DNA of 64,000 nt. Origin: Wallemia ichthyophaga EXF-994 (lineage: Eukaryota; Basidiomycota; Wallemiomycetes; Wallemiales; Wallemiaceae). The notes below the pieces were generated by a model. The model worked only from the letters and a program-made list of their open reading frames with translations. It was not told where the DNA came from and made no database searches. The stretch is taken from assembly GCF_000400465.1 (NCBI RefSeq), contig NW_008806277.1, positions 372,001 to 436,000 of the forward strand. Direction: 5' to 3'. How positions within the stretch are numbered: the stretch's first letter is position 1; every line of letters starts with the position of its first letter. This document shows, piece after piece, positions 42,332 through 53,670 of the stretch. The translations under genes were made by a program, and so were the position numbers.

Positions 42332-43748
42332 ATGTTTAGTAGGGGTGAGATTTGATATTAGAAGCTGTGAGCGCTGGACTGATAGGATTATATAGCCAGA
42401 GCGTCAGTACAGCAATTACCAAGAAGACCTGCTTCTGTGGTTAGTATTGGGAGAGAAACGCATCGACACAGCTCACGCCGGTGCACAGGCTGGATACCAT
42501 GATTTGAATATCACTCCAAAATCCAAATCACCAATCCTTAGACAAGGTCCAGGCGGAAGGAGTTCTGTTACTGGCCATGTCGCTACTGTTTTCGGATGTA
42601 CTGGATTCTTAGGACGTTATACGGTACAGAAAATTGGTAAGACGGCGTCTACAACCAAATTGAAGAGTTTTTAATTCAATTCAGCTCGTACTGGTGCTCA
42701 AGTCGTCACTCCATATAGAGACGAGCTCGAAAGGCGTCATTTGAAGCCAATGGGCGATCTTGGTCAGATTGTACCTATGGTGGGCATTCCTTTTTGAAAG
42801 TTTAGTACACGTCTCACTCACCCACTCTAGGAATGGGACGCTCGTAACCACCAACAGATAGCAGAATGCCTTAGACACTCAGACGTAGTCTACAATCTTG
42901 TTGGCCGTGATCACGAGACAAAGAATTTCAACTACGACGATGTTCACGTTAAGGCTGCTGCTGATATCGCTTCAATTGCTCAACAGGAGGGCATCGAGAG
43001 ACTGATCCACGTTTCACACTTCAACGCTGCTCATGACTCTCCTTCCGCTTTCTACAGAGCCAAACAAGCTGGTGAAGATCTTGTTCGTGAAAACTTTGAC
43101 GGTCCTTCCATCGTCAGACCTACAGTTATGTTTGGTCATGAGGATCGTTTCTTGCAGCAGATGGCTTGTGAGTTTGGGTGTATTGTGGTTTGAAAGTATT
43201 ACTGATGATATGATTAGTCTGGACTATTGCATACAAGCTCAACAAGGGTCAAACACGCGTAAAGCCGGTGCATGTGCTTGACGTTGCTGAGGCTTTACAC
43301 AAAATGATGACATTGGATCCAGGTCATGGAGACACATAGTGCGTTTTGCTGTGATTTTGAGCTTCCACACTAACAAACGTTTTCCAGCTCATTACCTGGA
43401 CCAAAAGAGTACACATATAATGAAGCGATTGACGTTGTTTCAGCATTGACATTGAAGGAGCACAAGGCACCATCAGTACCAAAAGCCCTCGCAAAGGCTG
43501 TAGCCAAGGTGATGGACAAGTCATTGTGGTGGCAGACAATGTCGGAGGATGAAGTAGAGAGACGCTACATTGACGATCTCCCAGGAATCCCAGCCGGACA
43601 CAAGAGCTGGAATGACTTAGAAATGATGCCTGATATAATGGAAGACGTGTCTATCCCTTACGTCAGAAGATTCCGTAGCGCAACGACATCGAACCTTCCC
43701 GTTGAATCTGGCGGTAAGCCATACAGACCACCAAGCGCACAAATGTAA
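42332..43748 (+). CDS. Complex I 39/40-kDa subunit (NDUFA9/NUO-40)
   Basis: An accessory subunit of respiratory NADH:ubiquinone oxidoreductase, an atypical short-chain dehydrogenase that binds NADPH structurally. Seven exons: 42332-42344, 42396-42439, 42489-42636, 42685-42779, 42831-43167, 43218-43338 and 43388-43748, giving 372 aa. The first two exons encode a mitochondrial presequence [19 protein letters not shown]. Then [27 protein letters not shown] nucleotide-binding glycines ([11 protein letters not shown]), [36 protein letters not shown] with the S/Y-x-x-x-K-like residues, and [18 protein letters not shown]. The first coding exon is 13 bases. Its presence argues against Saccharomyces- or Schizosaccharomyces-like yeasts, which lack complex I. 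Confidence 0.92.
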
Positions 43749-43825
43749 AACATTATCAATACATTTCCTTTATTTTGATTACATGTTTAGATTTACGTTC
43801 GTCTTTGTTTTCCAACGTCGATCAA

Positions 43826-45737
43826 ATGGGCAAAGCCAAAAAGCTCAGCAAAGAGGAGGAAACGAGAGACAAGAGGAGGTGGATGCGCTGGAGCAGTGCA
43901 GCGACTGTAAAAGGAATAGCTTTTAGTGATTTCGCAGGCAGCTACATCAACGCAGGCGCTGAGAGTGAGTTTATCGCAGCAGCTACACCACGTCAGGCTA
44001 AGCAAATTGAAAGAACTCGGGGCACAAAGATTCTGGCCTACGTCTGGGTGCGTTTGGTTGGACTACGTGTAGCTACTTGCTCACTCCAAGTCACAGTGAT
44101 ATGCCCCTCGAAATCGATAAGGCAGAGAAAGTCATCAGGGCGTTCACTACCGAGGGTATAGCAGTAGACGAGCCAATCGGTGAAGAAGGAAGGCAAGGTC
44201 GTCGTAGAGTTTTCAGGAAAATCGCTCCGAATGTCATGGCCTCCGCCAAAGGTATCGTAGTCTACACAGCTATGCGGTACGTTTGATGTTATTGGCTGCT
44301 TTGTACGCTGACAGCCTACCAAGCTCCGGTATGATGCCTTTCGGTGGTGCTGGTGGTAGTGGTATCGTTATCGCTAGATTGCCCGACGGCAGTGAGTGCA
44401 AGTTGGTCAAGTTTTTCACCGCTTACTAAGAATTAGACTGGTCTGCACCGTCGTGTATTTGCCCAAACAATGCGACTGTTGGTCTCTTGTTTGGATTGTG
44501 GGTTTACCTCTTTTATCCCGCTATTCCACATATTTGCTCACCTGCGATAGGGACGTGTACGATGTTGTGCTCGTGTTGCGTTCACAAAAGGCTCTAGATG
44601 GCTTTAAGGGCAAGGCTAATGTTACTCTGGGTGCTGAGCGTGGGTATTTGCCTGGTTTCTCGGTGTTTTGCTAATGTCTACTCAGTTGCCGTGGCTGCTG
44701 GGCCTGTTGGTGCTGGTGTATCAGTCGAGTCTGGCGTAGATAAGAGCCCTATTTGGTCTTATATTCGAAGTAAAGGCTTCTACGTCGGTACTGAATTGAT
44801 GGTGAGTGAGCATTGTCCATTTGATGTCATACCGATAAGCTTCAGGGACAAGTTTTTCTCGACAGATTCGATGAGAATGAGAGGTTTTACTAGTACGTTT
44901 AGCTCATTTTATGCGCAAATTTCAGCTCACCATCTTCTTAGCTGGCCTGGACTGAAATCCGGTCAAATTTTGGCCGGTAAGGTGCGACCGCCGCTAGAGG
45001 CAGAAAAGTTGTACCGAACACTCTACGAGGCAGAGACAGGTATAGCCCAGGGACAAAGTCTGGAGTATGAGGCGACGATATCTGAAGATGTATTGACTGA
45101 TCTCGATCTGAATGAGAACGAGACATTGAGATTACCACCTACACCAGAGCAGCTTGATAAGTTTGAGAGACAGGGGTATAAGGACGAGCTTGATATTGAA
45201 GCGGAGCAAAAAGAGCGTGAAGAGATACTGGCGTTACCTGCACCACCTAGACATCCATCGATTCTCAACTACCTAGCGAGGAAACAGCAAGGACTAGCAC
45301 TAACGGAGGTTACAGAAGACGAAGAGAGCGAGAAAGAGGAGAAGGATGAAAGGAGTGGGAAAGGGGAAGATGAAGAGGTGTTTGATTCAAGTCAAGCAAC
45401 CTCGAAGGAAGATATGCTTTATAGATTGAGGGAAGAAGAGCTTAACAGGGAGCTGGAAGAGTTGGATATGGATTCAGATTCTGATGAAGAAAAGGACAAT
45501 AAGCAAGACAATCAAGACACGGTCGATAAGGTTGAAACAACGAATATACCACCAGCGTTGCCACCGCGCAGACCAGTTGCTAAGCCAGAGTTACCACGAC
45601 GCGCTGATAGAAAGTCTTTGAGTGGAAATGAGAAGACAAGCAGGAGTAGCACACCGCCTCCTAGCTATAATCTGCAAGACAAGAAACATACGCCAGTGGA
45701 TACACGCTCAACGACAGAGTTTTCTGAGATAATGTAA
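43826..45737 (+). CDS. SYLF-domain (Ysc84/SH3YL1-like) protein
   Basis: A lipid-binding SYLF (DUF500) protein likely acting at actin patches or endocytic membranes. Nine exons: 43826-43964, 44014-44047, 44097-44276, 44324-44391, 44437-44497, 44551-44639, 44686-44801, 44846-44892 and 44942-45737 (509 aa). The domain reads AEKLGAQRFWPTSGDMPLEI, IAPNVMASAKGIVVYTAMRS, MPFGGAGGSGIVIARLPDG, NWSAPSCICPN, VGLLFGLDVYDVVLVLR, AELAVAAGPVGAGVSVES and GTELMGQVFLDRFDENERFY, each part crossing a splice, which confirms the joins. The C-terminal half is charged and ends with proline motifs (PPALPPRRPVAKPELPRR) that could bind SH3 domains; no SH3 domain of its own is present. It lies 53 bases upstream of CDC14. 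Confidence 0.88.
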
Positions 45738-45790
45738 TTTTAAATATATTTACTTGATTTTCTTGTTTTACAAAAACATCCATCACCAAG

Positions 45791-48520
45791 ATGGTTAAAC
45801 AGGTGCACAGTATCGTGAATTCAGCTAAATTTGATGATCGGTGAGTTACTTGTACGTGGTAATGACGCGTATATTCACTCCCTTTAGGCTGTTCTGGGCA
45901 ACATTCAGACATCCACCGCCAACGCCAAACGAGCTGAACAGCGATCCACAGCCAATTTCCAACAAGCTAGAAGGACCCGCAGATCGCTATTACTTCTTCT
46001 CAATCGATAGCGATCTAGTTTGTACGTGTTTTTATAGAAATACTCGTGATTTCGTATCTCAAACGGCACAGATCTCTCTTTCTCCTGCGATTTTGGACCT
46101 TTAAATATTGCTCATTTATACAGGTACGATTAGTGCACTGCGATTCGGCGTCTTTCTCATCAATTTGCAGATTCTGCGTTTTGGTCCACGATCTACTCAG
46201 GGATCCTGATCTTATTGATAGGAAACTCGTGCTATATACCTCCACCAATCCCCACAATAAAGCTAATTCTGCCCTGCTGATGGCCCTCTACACCGTCTGT
46301 CTCCATCGCTAGTTACTCCTCCCGCTTACCCCACTTAGCTTATCGTGCTCAAACGTTCACCTTCAGACGCTTTTCATCCAATTGCAGATGTCAGTCGCCC
46401 TTTCCCATGAATTTTTCCCCTCAATTTCCTCCAGATCGAATTCATCCCTTACAGAGATGCCGGTCGCGGCAGGTGCGATTTCCATCTCTCAATATCCGTA
46501 TGTGTGGTGTTGATGGCTATCGCCTGCTAATTATGCGTAAAGGACTGTCTATGGGGCATTTACAAGTCTATCAATTTTGGCCTGTTGCGTATGGACAAAT
46601 TCGACTTGGAAGAGTATGAGTGGTCAGAGAAGGTTTTTATCGGTTGTTTTCATTCACAACTATCTCTCATTTTATGCATAGGTAGAAAATGGTGATTGGA
46701 ATTGGCTTACTCCAAATTTCAGTGAGTCTGACGCGTTTGCTATCTGCTCATCGTACTAAACGCGTGCAAAGTTGCATTTGCATCTCCAGTCGACCCTTCT
46801 TATGTGCGCTTGATACAGGCGCGGCAAAAAGTCGGGAAAAGTATCAAGTCTGAGCGTGATGACTTGCCTAGAAAGTTGCCATCTTCGTTCACTCTCCTCC
46901 TCGATCACTTCTCTCAGTCTGATGTCAAGCTCATTGTTCGACTAAACAATCCTCTCTATGACCCCAAAGAGTGGCACGAAAGAAGCATCAACCACTCTGA
47001 TCTCTACTTCGATGACGGCACCAATCCATCGGATGAAATTGTTAAAACTTTCATTCACATGTGCGACCATATCATTTCGAAAGGGGGTGAGTTGATGTGG
47101 ATTTGATTGATCTTGCTGACGTGCATAGGTGTCATCGCTGTTCATTGCAAAGCTGGTCTTGGTCGTACTGGTACGCTTATCGGTGGTAAGTGTTGGTGTA
47201 TATGGTGTACATTCTACTCACTCGCACCATCACAGCTTATCTTATCTACAAACATGGTTTTACTGCTAATGAGGTCATTGCGTTTATGCGCATAATGAGA
47301 CCAGGTAGCGTGGTCGGACCACAGCAGGTAGGTGCTTCCTTGCGTTTCAAATAGCAATCTAACAAAATAAACAGCAATACATGTACCAAAAACAATTTGA
47401 CTGGGTCCGGTGGGGTGTCATTGATGCGATGCGGAAAGAAGAGGAAGAAAGAAAGATCGAAAGGCAGCTAACAAATACAACAACAGTTACCTCTACACCA
47501 CCATTAGGATCTAACGATAATGGACCTAGCACGCCATTGCCAGCTGCGTCAACTTCAAAAGCTGGCATGACAGAGACACCTGCTCCTGTTGGACAGCCGA
47601 GAAAGACACCAGGTCCTTCGCGTGTCCTTGATAAAAAAACAGTCAGCAGTGGTAGTAGACCGGATGTAAATATCAATCTGAGTAGTTCACCATTGCGCAG
47701 ACCGCGTGTAGGCAGGAAGCGCTCATCTAGCATGCATTCGGGCATGGTGGGTGCAAAGGTGGCCCAAGAAGCTTCCAACGCGATGAGCAGAGAGAAAGAG
47801 CGGGAGAGAGAAAGAGAAGCAGCGAAATCGACACCACCTGATTCTAATTCTTTAAAGATATCATCAACGGCAGTCACTGAGAAGAGTAGTTCAGATGGCT
47901 CGACTAAATCTGCATCTATACCACACAACACATCCACATCTGCAGCATCGCCTGCTAAAATTCCTATCAGAGTCACAACAGCATCGCCAGCACGTCAGCA
48001 TCAGCGCGTAAACACGCAGTCGCAAACATCTGCACAGACATCACTGAGACCACAACCACCTAAGAGGACAACAACAGAGGTCGTAGAAACAACAGCGAAT
48101 GGCTCAAGGATAGTGCCTGCGAAAAGAGGTCATCTCTCACCTGCTTCGTCGGTTAGCTCGGCGGGTAGCTCTATGGGGCGTGTCGCTAGAGCTGTCGCTG
48201 CTGATAGCTGGATAGTCGATTCAAAGAAAAACAGTAGCTGGAAAGTGGAAGCTGGGGGTCCTGTAAGTCCCGTCAAAGGCGGTGGGGCCTCTGGAGGGAA
48301 TAAATTTGCTAGTACGATAGCTAAAGACTCTCCATCATCAAGCCTTACATCTTTATCATCCAAGTCGTCATCTAATTCACTCCTCTCACCTAACTCAATA
48401 CATAATGCCAATACTCCTAACTCAACTAAAAGTTCCAATCTTGGTAGAACTAATGCTTTGCGTAGCATTAGGAGACGTAGAAGTAGTCTCGGCGATACAG
48501 AAGCAGGTGATAGGTTGTAG
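45791..48520 (+). CDS. CDC14: Dual-specificity phosphatase Cdc14
   Basis: Cdc14 reverses Cdk phosphorylation in mitotic exit and cytokinesis. Twelve exons: 45791-45840, 45888-46021, 46072-46123, 46171-46294, 46339-46389, 46435-46497, 46543-46632, 46682-46721, 46772-47086, 47129-47185, 47236-47327 and 47375-48520 (737 aa). Family motifs emerge only after splicing: YYFFSIDSDLVYLSF, DFGPLNIAHLYRFC, LLMALYTLIVLKRSPSDAF, EFIPYRDAGRGRCDF, EYEWSEKVENGDWNW and HCKAGLGRTGTLIG with catalytic C313. Next come IAFMRIMRPGSVVGPQQQ and YMYQKQFDW. The C-terminal 350 residues are Ser/Thr/Pro-rich and disordered. One donor is GTCTGT (46295), chosen because it alone keeps phase. The eleven introns are the most in this window. 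Confidence 0.92.
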
Positions 48521-48633
48521 AAAACCATTTACTTTAGCTCAAGCTAAGTTATTTATCAGTATTGGATTACTATATCATTCATATTTCATTCTATAAGGCT
48601 TACGATGTATGCAAATGGTATTATAGGTAAATT

Positions 48634-49933
48634 TTATAAAACATCTTCCATCCTCTCTGTGACTTCTTCGACTGGAGGCATGAGCACGGCTTGGATGGTT
48701 GGTATGAGTTGTTGTCTCTGCCTCTCGAGGGCGAGACCATTGGCGAAGCGGATGAATGAAATAAGAGTGACATATGCATCATTCCCTGCGTTATGGTAGT
48801 AGTCGCGTGTCTCAAATGCACCTTTCGGAGTGTCAACTTTGAGAATTTGGCTAAAGTCACTAAGTGAGACACCTTCGAGATTGTCGCCGATACATGTTAA
48901 CAACCTGTTCGTATCCAAAACTTCGACCTGGAACTCTTCCTTTGATGATGACTCTGCTGGTATTGAGTAGTGCGTCGCGTTCGCGCTGTGTTTTCTTCCT
49001 TTCAGCTGGAACATCGTGTCTAGTGATAGCATGTCATTCTTCACGCCATGCATAACCATCACCACCTTCTCATTGGCAATGGGGGTGAGAAGCTGCTTCA
49101 AAAATACCCGCGTTTCTTGTAAATTCAGCTGCTGACTCTTCCCATGTCTGAAATTGAATCTATTATCAGTCACGTAATTGCCATTCTTGTAGCGGGTATG
49201 ATCAGTGATTATGATATGTCCAGGTGTGATGACTTGATTCTCATTCTCAAAGTGTAGCTGAGAATAGCCAATTTCAGTGATCACCATGTGGTCAAGCTCC
49301 CAGCTCTCAACATCGACCGCGACATAACGCACTTTGAGGAAGCCCTTCTTGCCGTCATCAAAATCAGATCTAACACGCTCAAAGTAATATGATGATAGGT
49401 CGTGAGTACTAATGTTATCATCTCCTCCACGTTTCTTGGATTTGCCTTGACGGTGAAATCTCCTCATATCGCGGGTTAGTTCAGATGGGATAGTGTACGT
49501 CGTAGGAGTTATATGCGAGTATTGCGATAAATCAACGTAAGATGCTGACGATGGCAGTGGTAAACAAGCTGGACTGAGCTCATTCTCTAAGCAGATTCTA
49601 TAGCGAAGGTATTCAATATGCCGGGAAGGGATCAAGAATCGCCTAGAGCCATCGCCAGACATTGCCAGTTTCAACTCAATCCCTGTCTCTTCGTTGTAAA
49701 GATACGAGCTTGGTTCAGATAAGCTCTTTAATGCCGTTTTGAGTAGGGTGCGTGCTTCCTCGTGCTTCACTCGCGGTGCCCACTATAAACCGTATCAGTG
49801 GCTTTCTTTGTTTGCGATTATACTAACACTGTAGAGTATATCTGAAGGCGATGTGAGCGGGACTAACAGATAGCTTTATTAATTATTCACCGCTTAATTT
49901 ATACAAGCCATGCTTTCCGATATCGATGCTCAT
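48634..49933 (-). CDS. RNase H-like DEDD nuclease, Gfd2/YDR514C type
   Basis: Exons 49933-49891, 49841-49828 (14 bases) and 49782-48634 give 401 aa. The N-terminus after splicing reads MSIDIGKHGLYKLSDILYSW. The nuclease-like core starts RYVAVDVESWELDHMVITEI with the DxE pair, continues PGHIIITDHTRYKNGNYV and FNFRHGKSQQLNLQE, then VMVMHGVKNDMLSL and, near the end, HNAGNDAYVTLISF, which has the H-x4-D pattern of DEDDh enzymes. This order matches the fungal Gfd2/YDR514C family, whose function is poorly defined (mRNA export links for Gfd2). Without the upstream exons the frame would start at a GTG codon. An ACGCGT hexamer lies 43 bases upstream (49976-49981). Confidence 0.82.
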
Positions 49934-50321
49934 GACATCCAAGCAACGAAGAAGATCAAAGAATTTGAACAAAATACGCGTTAAAATATATTAGCATAGA
50001 CTTTTACAACGTCTTGTACATCTTCTTTTTCAATTCCGTTCTCAATTTCATACTTTCACATGCGACTTGATTTCAATAACAGTGAACCAACAGGCTGGGT
50101 TACAAATCTTAATGCCCCGTGTTTTACAGGGTTCAGAAAAAATCCCGGTTGATTGTGCAAACTTCATCCACATCGATCTCAGCAATGTCTTAACCGCAAA
50201 TAACGATAACGTCAACGAGAGCGAGAAAGTACATAAAAAACAAAAACAAAGGGAAGGCACAGAATAGCTGTGCTTCTTCTTCTCATTTCTCCAATAGTTT
50301 TTCTGATATATGGAATCATAA
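49934..50321. other. Spacer with short open frames, no supported gene
   Basis: Contains the promoter of the nuclease gene. A 66-codon plus-strand frame (50067-50267, ending KKQKQREGTE) has no recognisable content; it may be the 5' part of the decayed frame that follows. Confidence 0.35.
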
Positions 50322-51162
50322 TCCAATGATGCACCAATTGATGGTCCAATCAACAAAGTTATTAGTAGCCTCCCAAGAAAATGTACCAACGATGAACCCG
50401 AAGAGGATCATGACGTCACTTTCCTCGATGCTGAACAGTAAGAGCTACACGATCCTCAACAGAATGATAGTGACGCCTCTGATATTCCACGCATACACAG
50501 AAGTAAGCAAGTAGCTTATATTCTAGATGTACCTAACGCATCACAGAAAAAGTCGTATTATCGTAATTGGTGACGATGAAGATGATAATGGTGGCCAAAC
50601 ACAAACCATACCTGCTGCTAGTCCCAATGTTCCTCAAACTGTTAAAACTGAAGAACAACGCCCAGAATAGCATAACGAGAAGCCTCAGTCACAACCAGCC
50701 ATCGCTCGAGTGAAGCCAGAACCGGATACGAGTCTATCCTATCCTATCGGCCAACATACTACGACTAACTTTCTCGGCAGTCACTTGCCCTCCGTTAAGC
50801 CTGTGGTCAATGTCAGTACAAACGCATCTCCTAAGAAATCAAATGAGTCTAAAAGACGCAGCGATTGTCTCGCATTATTTATGTCTGATTAACGCTCATC
50901 CACTGCCCAACAGTGAAAACCAAACAGGCCTCAGTTTTCACAATCTAATCAGTCTCAGACGGAAACGCCATCGCGGTGGTTAGCTCTTCAAATGCACAGA
51001 TGGATTCTGGTCCATAACCATAGACACAGCAATAACGACCTCAGCATATTTGCATATATTATACGTCCCAACAGTATTTTAGACGCTCATAGCTATAGAC
51101 AGAACAGAAATCTTGTATATATGCGCTTCATAGCAGCAAGGCCGCTTTCAAGTAATCCATGA
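50322..51162 (+). pseudogene. Decayed reading frame with in-frame stops and a frameshift
   Basis: From 50322 a plus-strand frame reads SNDAPIDGPINKVISSLPRK and continues HDVTFLDAEQ to a TAA at 50439, then runs on to 50571. Near 50548 a shift of frame is needed to keep RIIVIGDDEDDNGGQTQ. That second frame continues through TAG 50668, TAA 50890 and TGA 50914 to TGA 51160 with open stretches of 74 and 82 codons, including AIARVKPEPDTSLSYP and SPKKSNESKRRSD. Composition (acidic, Pro/Ser, Lys-rich) resembles disordered nuclear proteins, and the hydrophobic-acidic strings resemble SUMO-interacting motifs. No domain identifies the parent. One possible intron (GTAAGC to CACAG, 50507-50550) does not restore phase. 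Unsuspected short exons remain an alternative. Confidence 0.35.
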
Positions 51163-51254
51163 TAATTCTATGACTAAACAATGAATATTAAGTCAAGAAG
51201 TATTTCAAATTCTACGAGAAACTCGGCAAAAAATTTCACTGCTAAGATCTAGAT

Positions 51255-52391
51255 CTACAATTCGCTATTTAGTTCTAACATAATTGGTAAATGATCGGAA
51301 GCGTATATTTCATAACGAATATCGCAAGCTGATTGCACGTGATTAGTGAACCCCTATGTATAAAGCAATTCACTTACCAGCTACTTTATCGATAAGTCGC
51401 TCGTCAACGATAAAAGTATCAAGACGCCAACCTACGCCGGCACCTCTTCCGCCAATTTTCATTGAGTAAAATGTAAACTCGCCCTCTTCCTCCCATCCGT
51501 GCAGTTGACGCCAAGCATCAAAATGTTTCCTACGGTCATGGCTTAATTTCGCGTCGACAATGTCCTTCATCACGGTTTCATCGTTGAGAATTTTCTTCAA
51601 CGACCGCCGCTCGGGCAAAGTCGTTCCAGCACTAAGGCCCCATGTTCCTCCCCCAGAATGCATGTCGCGCGGAACCGGGGTGGTGCTATTTGCGCGTCAG
51701 AGGTGTACCTGAAATGACGCAAAGCACATACTTGAGATCACCTCCCCATATCACAGGTTTAGTTTCCTCGAGTTGAGTGATCCACTCGAATAACGCATCA
51801 TCCCATTGTTGCCTCAATCCCTTATCCTCCATCATGCCAGAATTTGGCACGTATGTTCCGATAAGAAATGATGATTCAAACTCGAGAGTTACAATTCGGC
51901 CTTTGGTTGAGGGAGGATCGGGATGCATCGGCAAAGTAAGCCACTTTTTGATCGGCTTAACTTTGGAGAGAATCGCGCACCCGGCATAACCCTTTTTTAG
52001 AGAATTGGACCAACTCTGATAAGGGAATTGAGCTCGCAGGAGTAGATTCCCGGGGGCCTCATGAGTCTGTTGACACGTCAGCACCAATGATTGAGATGAA
52101 CGATAAGACATCTACCTGCGTAGAACGTAAGCCTTGTGGCTTAGTGTTGTATTATACAAAACCAACTTTTGTTTCGCATAAAATGAGTATGTCAGGCTTC
52201 TCGGCCTTGATGTACCTATCAAAACCCTTAAAGATTCAGTTGAAAGCGCAAATTGAGTCGCACCTCACCTTCTTTAAGATGCTCTGGTACGAGACGATGT
52301 TCCACGCAACAATCTTGACTGATTGGGGATACAAACGATCTGGTATGCAAGGTTTCTGTGGTATAGAGCCATTTTTCGAGTGCTTAGACAT
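51255..52391 (-). CDS. Class II AP endonuclease, ExoIII/APE1 family
   Basis: This enzyme incises DNA at abasic sites in base excision repair. Exons: 52391-52269, 52226-52167, 52066-51732, 51685-51378 and 51328-51255, giving 299 aa. Active-site parts come from different exons: KIVAWNIVSYQS (Asn), DILILCETK (metal-binding Glu), LIGTYVPNSG (Tyr), PVIWGGDLN (Asp/Asn, made across a splice), WRLDTFIVDERL (Asp) and YASDHLPIML (Asp-His pair). The usual extension after GDLN is replaced by TTPVPRDMHSGGG. The length is that of a catalytic core without the zinc-finger tail of Apn2. The third exon is reached by a 100-base intron, long for this window. The plus-strand frame 52087-52410 is its antisense shadow. 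Confidence 0.88.
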
Positions 52392-52703
52392 GACCGTTTT
52401 TGTTGAATAAGAACTGGCGCTACATGCTACAATAGCTTAAATTCTTATCGCGGCTTATCACTTAGCATCTGAGCTCGCTAAGCTTATATCGTGATCTGCA
52501 GTACGCTCGTTGCGTCATTCATGCAGCGACTCGCTTCGGCGAACTTTCTGAGGCAAGTTAGTGATATTGAGAGTATTAACAAGCTTAAACGAAAGCTGTC
52601 AAAGAAAAAATTCAACTCCGAGAGTCTTGCTTGACAGTATGTCAGTTATGACACTAATTATGTTCTTTCGCCGAAATGTAACTCTCTCACTCGAACAACA
52701 AGG
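52392..52703. promoter_or_regulatory. Divergent AP endonuclease/GID4 promoter
   Basis: 312 bases between divergent starts. A GC-rich hairpin-like TCGCTTCGGCGA lies near 52531-52542. No gene is seen. Confidence 0.4.
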
Positions 52704-53591
52704 ATGCCAATTCTGAAATCCACTCAACTCACTATAACCAAATCACATCAGCCCAAGCTACACTCAAACAGCAAAAGACTGAGGCTAAAGCGTCGATCGT
52801 CCTCGGAATCAATTCGCGCTGATTTAGACGTAGATTTGGACTTTGGGAGGCTAGTTAAAACACCTAAGGTTGATCATGATGGCGTTGATCCCTTCATCGA
52901 TATCACTCGCTTACGTATCCCTTCAACTCCTTTGGGCTGTCTTTCCCCAGGCGCTTCCTTCAAGGGTATTCAGCGTTCCGGCTGGCAAAGATACAACGTA
53001 AAGGTGGATATACAGGACGTTAGCATCACCAACTCTCAAGCTTCTGGCTACCTCTCTATAGACGGCCTTACTAGAAATCAGCCGACGATTACAACCTTCT
53101 TTACGGCTGAAATTATAGGCAATAAATACGGTTTCAGGACAAACAAGTACGATGCGTCTGCATCTGATGATCTAAAGCATTGGTCCAAATTCGACGCCTT
53201 CAAGCGCATCACCAAGAAAGATGACAACAGAATGACTTATGATCTCCTCAAAGATTTCACCCACACTAGAGCAATATTCATGAGATGGAAGGAGCACTTT
53301 TGTGTTCCTGACTCAGGTATTAAAGACATACCAGGTGCGAGCTTTGATGGTTTCTACTACGTATGCATCGATCTAGACTGCCCTCCATCCTCTTTATCTG
53401 GTAGACATCCATCAGTACCTGGATCAGGACCGCACTTATCAGGTTATTACTTCCGTGGGTACTTTATCCTCGAAAGTGGCTTATCTAACCACCTCCACCA
53501 GATCCACATTCCGAACCTTACCAGGAACTCAATCTACGTGAACTGCCCAAGACCACTTGTGACACGTTTGAATTTCGCTAGCTTCGCTTAA
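52704..53591 (+). CDS. GID4: GID ubiquitin ligase substrate receptor Gid4/Vid24
   Basis: Gid4 binds N-terminal proline degrons and brings gluconeogenic enzymes to the GID/CTLH E3 ligase. A single exon of 295 aa. After a basic disordered N-terminus of about 95 residues, the beta-barrel domain has SGYLSIDGLTRNQPTITTFF, AEIIGNKYGFRT, DDLKHWSKFDAFK, ARAIFMRWKEHF-like AIFMRWKEHFCVPD, ASFDGFYYVCIDL and SGYYFRGYF. These follow the order of Vid24. A 25-residue insert with PSSLSGRHPSVPGSG lies before the last strands. The absence of introns is unusual among neighbours. It converges on VNX1 with 79 bases between stops. Confidence 0.88.
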   Translation: MPILKSTQLTITKSHQPKLHSNSKRLRLKRRSSSESIRADLDVDLDFGRLVKTPKVDHDGVDPFIDITRLRIPSTPLGCLSPGASFKGIQRSGWQRYNVKVDIQDVSITNSQASGYLSIDGLTRNQPTITTFFTAEIIGNKYGFRTNKYDASASDDLKHWSKFDAFKRITKKDDNRMTYDLLKDFTHTRAIFMRWKEHFCVPDSGIKDIPGASFDGFYYVCIDLDCPPSSLSGRHPSVPGSGPHLSGYYFRGYFILESGLSNHLHQIHIPNLTRNSIYVNCPRPLVTRLNFASFA

Positions 53592-53670
53592 AACTCCTGC
53601 ATGTTTTCACCACATTTGCATTATTAGTTTTGTATAACAACCGGAATTATAAATTGTACCATTAAATAAT

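Noticed and set aside
52087..52410. 107-codon plus-strand open frame
   Set aside because: It is antisense to the first exons of the AP endonuclease, whose spliced motifs are convincing; the plus-strand product has no recognisable content.
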